From Phenylobacterium sp. (GTDB lineage: Bacteria; Pseudomonadota; Alphaproteobacteria; Caulobacterales; Caulobacteraceae), in the NCBI GenBank assembly GCA_019264505.1, contig JAHUZY010000273.1, forward strand, positions 1-16,060: DNA of 16,060 nt, read 5' to 3'. This document shows, piece by piece, positions 1 through 6,704 of the stretch. The notes beneath the pieces were generated by a model that saw nothing but the letters and a program-made list of their open reading frames with translations, was not told the DNA's origin and searched no databases. Within the stretch, counting starts at the first letter, position 1, and the number at the start of each line of letters is the position of its first letter. The translations under genes were made by a program, and so were the position numbers.

Positions 1-23
1 GTCCGGGAGCGGCGGGCGCCAGA

Positions 24-2408
24 TCAGAACGAGCGCTTCAGGGTCACCCGCCACTCGCGGCCCTTGCCGGGAATGGCCGCCAGATTGGCGTAGGAGTCCG
101 CCGCGGGGGTGAAGAAGAGCTCGTCGAACACGTTATCGACGTTGAGCGAGGCGTGGAACGGCCCCCTCGCATAGAAGAGCGACAGGTTGGCCGTGGTGTA
201 TTCCGGATAGGTGATCGGGTTTTCCACCGTCTGGGCCGTCTCGCTGACCGAGGTCGCCCCAAAGACGCCGCCCACCTGGCCCCAGTCATACTCGTCGCTG
301 GTGTAGCTGCCATAGAGGCTGAGCACGGTGCGCGGGATCAGGGTGTAGGCATAGTCGCCGCCCCGGCCCGGCAGGCTCGAGAACTCCCAGACCACATAGG
401 TGCCGCCAAAGGCGTTCAGCGGGTCTACGCCGGTCACGTAGTAGGGGATGTAGGAGAAGCTGGAGTCCGGCCCCTTGACCGTGGTGCGCTGGGTGTTGCC
501 GGCGAAGGTGAAGGACAGGTTGTCGGTGGCCAGGTAGCGGATCTCCACCTCCACGCCCTTGGCCCGGGTGCCGCGCACAGTGGGGTTGGGTCCGCCGGTC
601 AGCTGGGTGCGGTTCTGCCGGTAGCCGGCCACCGAGCCCACCAGGGAGCCCGACAGAAGCTGGAACTTCACCCCGGCCTCGGCCAGGTCGGAGTCCGACA
701 GCCAGGAGTCCGACTGGATCAGGGAGGGCGCGATGTCGCCGGCTTGGCTCATCTCCAGGGCCGCGGTCTCGGCATAGGTGATGTAGGGCATCAGGCCGAA
801 GTCGAACTGATAGGTCAGGGAGGCCGAATAGGTCCCCTTGCCCTGGCTGTCCTCGAACTTGCCCGGCGGCTGGTAGCTGACGAGACCCGTGTCCTCGGCC
901 TCCACCTCATAGTGGTCGTAGCGACCGCCCAGGATCAGGTTCAGACGCTCGCCAATGAAGATGTCGGAGGTGACGAAGATGCCGGCCTGGCTCCAGGTGG
1001 AGCTGTTGTCGTTCTCCCACTGCAAGCCGTAGGTCTCGGGCGAGAAGGGATCATCGATGATGTCGGTGGGCGTGGCGCCGAACGCGATGTCCCGCCGGTC
1101 GAGCGCGATCAGGCCCGAGTTGAAGCTCTCCATCCGCCGTCCGTCGAAGGCCCGATACGAGGCGCCGACAAAGGACTTCGACGTGACCAGGCCGACATCA
1201 TAGTCGAAGTCGTAGGTGACCCTGGCCTCGCCCACCTGGGAGTCGAACATGGCCGGATAGCCGTAGGAGACGAACCGCTTGTTCTTCAGCTCGTCATAGA
1301 ACAGCTGGAACTTCAGCGCCGAGCCGTTGTCGAAGTCGCGGATCAGGTCGAAATAGCCCGTCCGGGTCCAGGAGTTCGAGAAGTCGGCGTCGCTGATATA
1401 GACGGTCCGCGGATCAAGCTTGGTGGTCCCCACGCCCACGTCCAGGGTGTGCTTGGCGTCGCTGCTCGGGAAGCCGTAATAGGCGATGTAGAGGGCCGAG
1501 GCGTAGGGATAGAAGCCGATCTCATTGGGGGTCAGCTTGCCGTCCCCGTTGGCGTCCACCAGGCTGGTGTCGCGGCCGGTGATATAGGTCTGGTTGTCGA
1601 TCAGGTCCTGGGTCAGGCGGTTCCAGCCCGGGGTCTGCACGTCCCCGTCGGAGTGGAAGGCCATGCCGCCGAACGCCGTACGCCATCCGCCGCCCAGCTC
1701 CAGGTCCACCGAGGCCTGCAACATCTCCCGGCGCGGCGAAATCCCGCGGTAGAAGCTGTCGGAATTCTCCGCCTGGCCATAGAGGTTCAGCCCCCCTTCC
1801 AGGCCCCCGAAGTTCAGGGGAATGCTGATCTGACCCGAGGCTTCCTTGCGGTTATAGGAGCCCACCGTGAAGTCCGCCTCGCCCGAAATCTCCGAGATAT
1901 AGGCGCCTTCGGTGCGGCCGGACTTGGGCACGAAGTTGAGCATGCCGCCCACCTTGCCCGCCCCATAGATCGGCGTCGGCGGCCCGCGCACGATCTCGAT
2001 CTGCGCCGCATTGGCGATGGGGGTGGAATAGGTGCCGCGGTTCTCGATCCTCTTGAAGCCGCGGAAATAGTTCTCCGCCAGGGTGCCGCGGATGTTGAGG
2101 GCGCCGGCCACGCCATAGAAGCTGGCCGTATAGGTCCCAGGCGAAATGGCCGTCAGGTCGTCGATGCTCTCGATGCCGTAACGCTCCAGCGTCACGTCGC
2201 TGGCGAAGCTCGCCGAGCGAGGCGTTTCGATCAGCGCCTTGTCCAGACCAAAGACGCTGTCGCTGGGGTCCTTTTCCAGCAGGCCGGTCCGGTCCTGCGC
2301 GGTGACCACGACCTCGTCGACCATATCAACCTGCGCCCAGGCCAGGCCCGGACTTGCGATCAGCGCGGACAGGGAGGCGCCCGCGACCAACATGAGTCTC
2401 TTTGACAT
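24..2408 (-). CDS. TonB-dependent outer-membrane receptor
   Basis: A 794-residue TonB-dependent receptor that would import a scarce ligand (siderophore, cofactor or other large solute) across the outer membrane using TonB-ExbBD energy. Residues 1-26 look like a Sec signal peptide ending in AWAQ. A TonB box, DEVVVTAQ, lies at 31-38. A plug domain follows (about 60-165, with the usual IEIVRGPP and YGAGKVGGMLNF motifs), then a long beta-barrel ending in a terminal phenylalanine (KRSF), as expected for Bam-dependent porins. The plug resembles siderophore-type receptors, but the ligand cannot be read from the sequence. Residues 285-296 (DANGDGKLTPNE) form a canonical EF-hand-like calcium loop in a predicted extracellular region. 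The ATG is preceded by AAGAGG at 5 nt. The FCD regulator gene lies upstream on the same strand, 205 bp away, and probably controls it (inference). Confidence 0.93.
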   Translation of the reverse strand: MSKRLMLVAGASLSALIASPGLAWAQVDMVDEVVVTAQDRTGLLEKDPSDSVFGLDKALIETPRSASFASDVTLERYGIESIDDLTAISPGTYTASFYGVAGALNIRGTLAENYFRGFKRIENRGTYSTPIANAAQIEIVRGPPTPIYGAGKVGGMLNFVPKSGRTEGAYISEISGEADFTVGSYNRKEASGQISIPLNFGGLEGGLNLYGQAENSDSFYRGISPRREMLQASVDLELGGGWRTAFGGMAFHSDGDVQTPGWNRLTQDLIDNQTYITGRDTSLVDANGDGKLTPNEIGFYPYASALYIAYYGFPSSDAKHTLDVGVGTTKLDPRTVYISDADFSNSWTRTGYFDLIRDFDNGSALKFQLFYDELKNKRFVSYGYPAMFDSQVGEARVTYDFDYDVGLVTSKSFVGASYRAFDGRRMESFNSGLIALDRRDIAFGATPTDIIDDPFSPETYGLQWENDNSSTWSQAGIFVTSDIFIGERLNLILGGRYDHYEVEAEDTGLVSYQPPGKFEDSQGKGTYSASLTYQFDFGLMPYITYAETAALEMSQAGDIAPSLIQSDSWLSDSDLAEAGVKFQLLSGSLVGSVAGYRQNRTQLTGGPNPTVRGTRAKGVEVEIRYLATDNLSFTFAGNTQRTTVKGPDSSFSYIPYYVTGVDPLNAFGGTYVVWEFSSLPGRGGDYAYTLIPRTVLSLYGSYTSDEYDWGQVGGVFGATSVSETAQTVENPITYPEYTTANLSLFYARGPFHASLNVDNVFDELFFTPAADSYANLAAIPGKGREWRVTLKRSF

Positions 2409-2508
2409 ATCGCCCTCTTCAGGAGGGGCGCGGACCCTCCGCCGGGTGGCGGTTATCCCCGCGTCCGCGCGCCTCTTGAAGGAGAAAGTCTCGCGACCGT
2501 GGCCTCAG

Positions 2509-2546
2509 GTCAAAAATGTCTCGTGAAATGTCAGTCGGAATTTCAG
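2509..2546. promoter_or_regulatory. Candidate operator/promoter region of the TonB receptor
   Basis: Read on the minus strand, two copies of GACATTT lie 12 bp apart, immediately before TTGACC, a possible -35 element. The plus strand carries TGAAATGTCAG at 2524-2534, an 11-mer that recurs inside the perfect inverted repeat upstream of the neighbouring GntR-type gene (3456-3466). TGAAAT (2524-2529) and ATTTCA (2540-2545) also form an inverted pair. This suggests a binding site for the adjacent regulator; the binding itself is inference. Confidence 0.45.
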
Positions 2547-2613
2547 AGGCGCCCGTCCAGCGTTCAAAATTCCCGCCCCGGCGCCCACCTGCGGATCAGC
2601 GCCAGATCACAGC

Positions 2614-3399
2614 TCAACCTGCAGGCGCTGCTGGGGCCTCCGGGCTCGCGGATGGCGCGTCCTCCTCCCCCCGGCCGGTCAGGGATCGCTTGACGGTCTG
2701 GGGCATGGTGCCCAGCACCAGGATCATGCCAGCCCGCGCGCCCTCGGCGTCCCGGGCGGCGATCCGCTGGGCCACGGCCCGGTGCAGGCAGATGTCGGCC
2801 AGCCGCTCTTCTTCCGTGGTCGTGCCCATGGAATAGACCCAGAAGCGGGCGGCCTTGTGCTGCAGGGGGATCAGAATACGGGCCAGGGCGGCGTTGCGGC
2901 TGGCCCGGGCGATCAGGGCGTGGAACCTCTGGTCCATGGCGATCAGGGCCCGGCGGTCCTGCTCCCGATCGGCCCGCTCGGCGTCGTCAAAGGTCGAGGC
3001 GATCTGGGCGATCTCCTCAGGCGTCGCGTTCTTGGCCGCCATGGCCGCGCAGTGGGGCTCGATCAGGGCCCGGGCCTCATAGCCCTCGCGCAGATCCACC
3101 AGATCCAGGGGCGACACGGTGGTCCCGGCCCGGGACCGGCGAACCACCATGCCCTCCAGGGCCAGGCGGCCGAGCGCGTCACGGATGCCGGCCAGGCCGG
3201 TACTGTAGCGTCGGGTCAGGGTCTGCTCGTCGAGCCGCGCCCCAGGCGGCAACTCGCCGAGGATGATGTCGAGCAGGATCTGTTCGTAGGCGCGGGCCTT
3301 CTGGAGTTCAGGCGACCACTCACCGGAATCGGCGATGATGCTCACCGGTCCCTGATCCTTGGCCACATCCTCGGGGTTCACGCTCAAGCTCCGCACCAC
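2614..3399 (-). CDS. GntR family transcriptional regulator, FCD domain (FadR subfamily)
   Basis: About 261 residues from the chosen start. It has an N-terminal GntR winged helix (roughly residues 36-95; GELPPGARLDEQTLTRRY is typical of the family) and a C-terminal all-helical FCD effector domain. The FCD domain carries the usual metal-site pattern, D156 and H160 in DQRFHALI, H181 and H206. The protein ends in an Ala/Pro-rich tail. FCD regulators usually bind small carboxylates and repress catabolic or transport genes. I chose GTG at 3399 because GGAGGAAGGA lies 6 nt before it. An in-frame GTG at 3441 would add 14 residues but has no properly spaced ribosome binding site. The inverted repeat at 3453-3468 would then lie in the promoter or leader. 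The TonB receptor gene downstream is the obvious target. Confidence 0.88.
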   Translation of the reverse strand: MVRSLSVNPEDVAKDQGPVSIIADSGEWSPELQKARAYEQILLDIILGELPPGARLDEQTLTRRYSTGLAGIRDALGRLALEGMVVRRSRAGTTVSPLDLVDLREGYEARALIEPHCAAMAAKNATPEEIAQIASTFDDAERADREQDRRALIAMDQRFHALIARASRNAALARILIPLQHKAARFWVYSMGTTTEEERLADICLHRAVAQRIAARDAEGARAGMILVLGTMPQTVKRSLTGRGEEDAPSASPEAPAAPAG

Positions 3400-3452
3400 G
3401 CTCGTTCCTTCCTCCGACGCCGGGCTCTCATGGCCGGTCACCCTCTGGTCTA

Positions 3453-3468
3453 GTCTGAAATGTCAGAC
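3453..3468. promoter_or_regulatory. Perfect inverted repeat, probable operator of the GntR/FCD gene
   Basis: GTCTGA (3453-3458), a 4-bp spacer AATG, then TCAGAC (3463-3468). It lies between the stop of the upstream nitroreductase gene (3484) and the start of the regulator. Its core TGAAATGTCAG is repeated exactly before the TonB receptor gene. The size and symmetry suit a dimeric GntR-type repressor, so autoregulation is likely, though this is inferred only from position and sharing. Confidence 0.55.
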
Positions 3469-3483
3469 CGGGCCAGCGGTCGG

Positions 3484-4071
3484 TCAGAGCACCTGGCAGG
3501 CCTCGTTGAAGTCGAGGCGCGGATTGCGCGGGTAGACTCCCTCGGGTCGTCCCTTGCCCAGGGCCACCAGGAAGTTGGACCGCCAGCTGGTCCCGGCGAA
3601 GAAGGCCTCGTCCAGGCCGGCATTGTCGAAGCCGGACATGGGCCCGCAATCCAGACCCAGGCTGCGGGCGGCCACGATCAGATAGGCGCCCTGCAGGCTG
3701 GAATTGCGCAGCGCCGTCTCGAACCGCACCTTCGGGTCGCCAAACCAGTGGCGCGCGCTCGGGTCGTGGGGGAAGAGTTTGGGCAGCTGCTCGGCGAAGT
3801 CCAGGTCATAGGCCACGATCACGCAGACCGGGGCGGCCATGGTCTTGTCCCGATTGGCCCGGGACAGATGCGGCGCGAGCCGTTCCTTGGCTTCCGGCGA
3901 GCGGACAAAGACGAACCGTCCCGGGCCGCAGTTGGCCGAGGTGGGACCCCACTTCAGCAGATCATAGAGTCGCTCCAGGACCGCGTCGTCGATGGGCGTG
4001 TCGGACCAGGCGTTGTGGCTGCGCGCCTGACGGAACAGCTGGTCGAGAGTCGGATCGGCGAGGTCCTGCAC
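3484..4071 (-). CDS. rutE: RutE-type nitroreductase (malonic semialdehyde reductase family)
   Basis: A 195-residue FMN-dependent nitroreductase-fold protein that matches E. coli RutE along its whole length, as I recall that sequence. Shared stretches include the N-terminal ARSHNAW region, [32 protein letters not shown] and RLDFNEAC near the C-terminus. RutE reduces malonic semialdehyde to 3-hydroxypropionate in uracil breakdown. No other rut gene is present here, so the physiological substrate may be a different semialdehyde or quinone-like compound. The start is GTG at 4071, preceded by AAGGAG at 5 nt, and this gives the family's usual length; a longer frame back to 4182 adds an unrelated N-terminus. 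It lies upstream of the GntR/FCD gene on the same strand, with 84 bp between its stop and that gene's start. Confidence 0.85.
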   Translation of the reverse strand: MQDLADPTLDQLFRQARSHNAWSDTPIDDAVLERLYDLLKWGPTSANCGPGRFVFVRSPEAKERLAPHLSRANRDKTMAAPVCVIVAYDLDFAEQLPKLFPHDPSARHWFGDPKVRFETALRNSSLQGAYLIVAARSLGLDCGPMSGFDNAGLDEAFFAGTSWRSNFLVALGKGRPEGVYPRNPRLDFNEACQVL

Positions 4072-4302
4072 GGGGGCTCCTTGGAGGATTGGTGACGGGC
4101 GTCGGAGGCAGAGTGTCCAGATGGACGGTCCTCTGAACAGTCCAGTTGCACATTTCCAGTAAAATTTCAGCAAGCCGCCCAACCGCTAGGCGAGACGCGT
4201 TCAGACAAGGTCTCGTGCGCCCCAGGGCAAGAACCTGGCCGCCCCCCTCCCCTAGGGTCCGCCCGGGCCGGTCGCCGGCCTGGAGCATGAGAGGAGTTTT
4301 TC

Positions 4303-4794
4303 GTGGGCTATCCCAACACCCTGATCTTTGTCGATCTGGCCGCCGATGATCCGGCCGCCGCCGGCGCCTTCTATGCCGAGGTGTTCGGCTGGCGCAACGA
4401 CGCCCGGCCCGAAGGCCTGTATCACCGGATGGTGCCCGGCGGGCAGTTCCGCAATCCCGACGGCTCCGACAGCGAGATCGGCAATCTGCACCTGGGCATC
4501 TTCAAGACGGCCAACGCCCGCCCGCACCCTGAGCCTGGCGGCGTCGAGCCCCGCGCCGCCAGCGTCGAAGGCCGCAAGCCCCGCGTCTGGATCCTGATCA
4601 GTGACGACGACACCCCTGAGCGCATTCTGGGCGAGGCCGAGAAGCGCGGCGCGACCATCCTGTGGCGCGACCACTACTGGTCGGAATTCAACGGCTTCAA
4701 CCACGCCTTCCGCGACCCCTGGGGCAATGAGATCGTCCTCTGGGGCAAGGCCGGCGCCGAGCCGGTCATCCCGGCCGACTACACCCGCGAATAG
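4303..4794 (+). CDS. VOC family protein (glyoxalase/dioxygenase fold)
   Basis: 163 residues with a vicinal-oxygen-chelate fold. The N-terminal beta-alpha unit reads TLIFVDLAADD...FYAEVFGW, His63 lies in GNLHLGIF, and the C-terminal signature FRDPWGNEIVLW spans 136-147. VOC proteins are metal-dependent isomerases, lyases or dioxygenases, or binding and resistance proteins. The exact reaction here is not deducible. Very similar proteins of unknown function are, as I recall, common in sphingomonads and Caulobacterales near catabolic genes. The start is GTG with AGGAG 6 nt upstream. It is transcribed divergently from the RutE-type gene, with a 231-bp gap in which I see no convincing promoter. It is followed 4 nt after its stop by a two-hairpin repeat that may end transcription. 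Confidence 0.85.
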   Translation: MGYPNTLIFVDLAADDPAAAGAFYAEVFGWRNDARPEGLYHRMVPGGQFRNPDGSDSEIGNLHLGIFKTANARPHPEPGGVEPRAASVEGRKPRVWILISDDDTPERILGEAEKRGATILWRDHYWSEFNGFNHAFRDPWGNEIVLWGKAGAEPVIPADYTRE

Positions 4795-4798
4795 GGCC

Positions 4799-4911
4799 AG
4801 AGCATTTTCCGATAAGTGCGACGCGGTTATCGGATCAAAAATGCTCTAACTCATGAATTAGAGCCCTTTTTATCCGATCTGATTGAAGCAATCAGATCGG
4901 AAAGGGCTCTA
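4799..4911. repeat. Intergenic two-hairpin palindromic repeat, copy A
   Basis: The first hairpin has AGAGCATTTT (4799-4808) plus CCGATAA (4809-4815) pairing with TTATCGG (4827-4833) and AAAATGCTCT (4838-4847), with a 4-nt bulge at 4834-4837. The second hairpin has TAGAGCCCTTT (4859-4869) plus CCGATCTGATTG (4874-4885) pairing with CAATCAGATCGG (4889-4900) and AAAGGGCTCTA (4901-4911). It begins 4 nt after the VOC stop codon. The same architecture recurs at 6593-6704. It resembles the abundant AACCGG/CCACTT-loop repeats I know from alphaproteobacterial intergenic regions, and may act as a terminator or mRNA stabiliser. Confidence 0.9.
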
Positions 4912-4925
4912 GCCCGCGGGCGGGA

Positions 4926-5093
4926 TCAGTCGCCTCGTCCGCGGGTCAGGAACTTCAGGCCGCCCGTGAGGAAGAAGCCCACCAGGCAGACCACAAACAG
5001 CCCCCAGGCGATGATCCGCACCGCCTCGATCAACAGGCCAAGGATCGCCGCGGCGATCATCACCAATAGGAATATCCCGGCCCATTTCAGCAT
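4926..5093 (-). CDS. Small integral membrane protein (55 aa)
   Basis: A 55-residue open frame starting MLKWAGIFLLVMIAAAILG and ending in KFLTRGRGD. Almost the whole protein is hydrophobic: one membrane segment at about 4-21, a short polar break around E23-R26, and a second segment at about 27-43, then a basic tail. GGAG lies 6 nt before the ATG, which supports translation. The layout resembles the small inner-membrane proteins of the DUF1328/YtjA type, but the similarity is loose and I would not assign the family firmly. Its function is unknown. It sits between the repeat (copy A) and the next minus-strand gene, 75 bp downstream of that gene's stop codon. Confidence 0.75.
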   Translation of the reverse strand: MLKWAGIFLLVMIAAAILGLLIEAVRIIAWGLFVVCLVGFFLTGGLKFLTRGRGD

Positions 5094-5168
5094 TGTCGTC
5101 TCCAAGCTTGAGCTTGAAAACGCGACCGGACGCTCGGCGTTCCACAGAAGCGTTCTGCAGCCGAACGC

Positions 5169-5660
5169 TCAGTGCAGGGTCGCCCCCGCCGGCCGGCCGC
5201 AGGGGGTCTGTTCGCCCGGCTCCAGACGCGCCGGCAGGTGCAGCCCCTCATGCGCCAGCACCATGTTCAGGGCCCGGGCGAAGATGGCCACCGGCTCGGG
5301 CTGGCTGACCAGCGGCGCCAGCAGGGCGCGGGCGATCCGCATGTCGACCCGGGCGACGCCGCAGGCCACGATCAGTCGCTGCTCATCCTCTCCGTAGCCG
5401 GCGCAGGCCCCGCAGGCGATCTGCAGCGGCCGCCGCGTCTGGCGCTCCAGGGCCTCCATCATGGCCACGAAGATGGCGCCGGCCCGGTCACTGACCTGCT
5501 CGGCCATCAGCCGGCGTACGCAGGGCTGCGGCGCTTCGCCCGACAGCCGCAAGCCCGCCCAGAGGCGCAGCCCCGCCAGGATCACCTGCTCGCCGCTGGA
5601 AAGTTGGTCCGCCCCCGGCGAGGTCGTCATGCGGGCATGAGCCGCAGCGTCATCGGCCAT
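5169..5660 (-). CDS. Hypothetical protein (163 aa)
   Basis: I do not recognise this protein. It is soluble-looking, with no signal peptide or membrane segment, and rich in Ala, Leu and Arg. Visible landmarks are a helical N-terminal half with the segment EQVILAGLRLWAGLRL, a Cys pair in ACGACAGYG at about residue 83-91, and a C-terminal segment NMVLAHEGLHLPARL. The coding bias fits the genome and the frame is uninterrupted. ATG at 5660 is chosen because AAGGTG lies 7 nt upstream; a TTG at 5666 is the alternative. It is transcribed divergently from the M48 lipoprotein gene. A small hairpin, AGCGTTC/GAACGCT (5149-5169), sits right at its stop codon but lacks a T-run. Confidence 0.7.
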   Translation of the reverse strand: MADDAAAHARMTTSPGADQLSSGEQVILAGLRLWAGLRLSGEAPQPCVRRLMAEQVSDRAGAIFVAMMEALERQTRRPLQIACGACAGYGEDEQRLIVACGVARVDMRIARALLAPLVSQPEPVAIFARALNMVLAHEGLHLPARLEPGEQTPCGRPAGATLH

Positions 5661-5797
5661 GATCAAACACCTTTATTGCGACTAGTTCTTAATAGCGGTA
5701 GCCCGTGTTGTTCCCTCCGTCAAACCCCATCTGGGCGCCTGTTCGCGACTGACGCGTTCTTGCGATAAGCTGCGCCCATATTGAGGGAAGACCGACC

Positions 5798-6586
5798 ATG
5801 ATGATGATCGCCAAGCCGGCGGCGCGCCGCCTTCGCGCCCTGGCCGTCCTGGTGGCGCTGAGCGCCCCGGCGGGCCTGGCCGCCTGTTCGTACAGCGAGG
5901 AGCTGGGCCGCCAGCAGGTGCTGCTGGTCGATCCCGGCGCCCTGTCCCAACAGGGCGCGCAGGCCTGGGCGCAGATGAAGCAGACCTCGCGCCTGTCCAA
6001 TGACGCGGCCGCCAACGCCCGGCTGCGGCGGATCGGCGGCCAGATCGTCGCCGCCACCACCCTGCGCAATCAGGCCTGGGAATATGCGGTGTTCGAGGAC
6101 AAGTCGGTCAACGCCTTCGTCCTGCCCGGCGGCAAGGTGGGCGTAACCACCGGCATGATGGCCTTCGTCGCCAATGACGATGAACTGGCCGCCGTGCTTG
6201 GCCATGAGGTGGCCCACGTCATGGCCAACCATGCGGCCGAGCGCTATTCGCAGTCAGCACTGGCCCAGGTCGGCGCTGGCCTGGTGGGCGCGGCGACCCA
6301 GAACGCCGAGAGCGGCCTGGCGCAGGCGCTTGGCCGCTATGCAGGCCCCGCCCTTCAGGTCGCCGTGCTCAACCCCTACTCCCGCCAGCACGAGCTTGAG
6401 GCCGACCGCATCGGCCTGGACCTCATGGTGCGGGCCGGCTTCAGCGCCCGGCGCGGGGTGGAGCTGTGGCGGCGCATGGCCGCCCGGGGCGGCTCATCGG
6501 TCCCGGCCATTCTCTCCACCCACCCCTCGGACGCCGCGCGCGTCCAGCAGCTGGACGCCTACATCGCCGCGCGCGGCTACTCCTAA
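5798..6586 (+). CDS. M48 family metalloprotease, probable lipoprotein
   Basis: 262 residues. The N-terminus has a basic start, a hydrophobic stretch and the lipobox LAAC with Cys30 as the lipidation site, so the mature protein should be anchored in the periplasm. The catalytic zinc motif HEVAH spans 136-140, the third zinc ligand is E201 in HELEADRIG (198-206), and a typical C-terminal STHPSDAARV lies at 240-249. This matches the short BepA/LoiP/YggG type of periplasmic M48 peptidase, used in quality control of outer-membrane proteins. There is no TPR extension such as full-length BepA has. Three consecutive ATG codons open the frame; GGGAAG lies about 8 nt before the first. The stop is followed 6 nt later by repeat copy B. 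Confidence 0.9.
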   Translation: MMMIAKPAARRLRALAVLVALSAPAGLAACSYSEELGRQQVLLVDPGALSQQGAQAWAQMKQTSRLSNDAAANARLRRIGGQIVAATTLRNQAWEYAVFEDKSVNAFVLPGGKVGVTTGMMAFVANDDELAAVLGHEVAHVMANHAAERYSQSALAQVGAGLVGAATQNAESGLAQALGRYAGPALQVAVLNPYSRQHELEADRIGLDLMVRAGFSARRGVELWRRMAARGGSSVPAILSTHPSDAARVQQLDAYIAARGYS

Positions 6587-6592
6587 GGCGGC

Positions 6593-6704
6593 AGAGCGCG
6601 TTCCGATAAGTGGGACCCGGTTATCGGACAAAACGCGCTCTAAACTGAGGATCTAGAGCCTGCTCAAGCGATCAGACGGGTCCGTCTGATCGCTTCAGGC
6701 TTTA
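6593..6704. repeat. Intergenic two-hairpin palindromic repeat, copy B
   Basis: Same architecture as the copy at 4799-4911. AGAGCGCGTT (6593-6602) and CCGATAA (6603-6609) pair with TTATCGG (6621-6627) and AACGCGCTCT (6632-6641). A second hairpin, TAGAGCCTG (6654-6662) plus AAGCGATCAGACGG (6666-6679), pairs with CCGTCTGATCGCTT (6682-6695) and CAGGCTTTA (6696-6704), with one G-T pair. Three bases in each outer arm of hairpin 1 differ from copy A, yet all remain paired. It fills the gap between convergent genes, and its right end supplies the TAA stop of the SDR gene. Confidence 0.9.

Noticed and set aside
153..2405. 750-residue open frame on the plus strand, antisense to the TonB receptor
   Set aside because: Codon-phase mirror of a high-GC gene. 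It lacks recognisable domains, is rich in Gly/Ala/Arg/Val and His, and the opposite strand encodes an unmistakable receptor.
4146..4349. 67-residue plus-strand frame overlapping the VOC start
   Set aside because: It has an Arg/Pro-rich translation, no ribosome binding site evidence, and overlaps the VOC gene in another frame.
4799..4911. Repeat copy A as a CRISPR or insertion-sequence end
   Set aside because: There are no regularly spaced repeats, no transposase gene and no target duplication; the structure is a standalone palindromic element found twice.
5149..5169. AGCGTTC/GAACGCT hairpin as intrinsic terminator of the 163-residue gene
   Set aside because: The stem is only 7 bp and there is no T-run after it on the minus strand.
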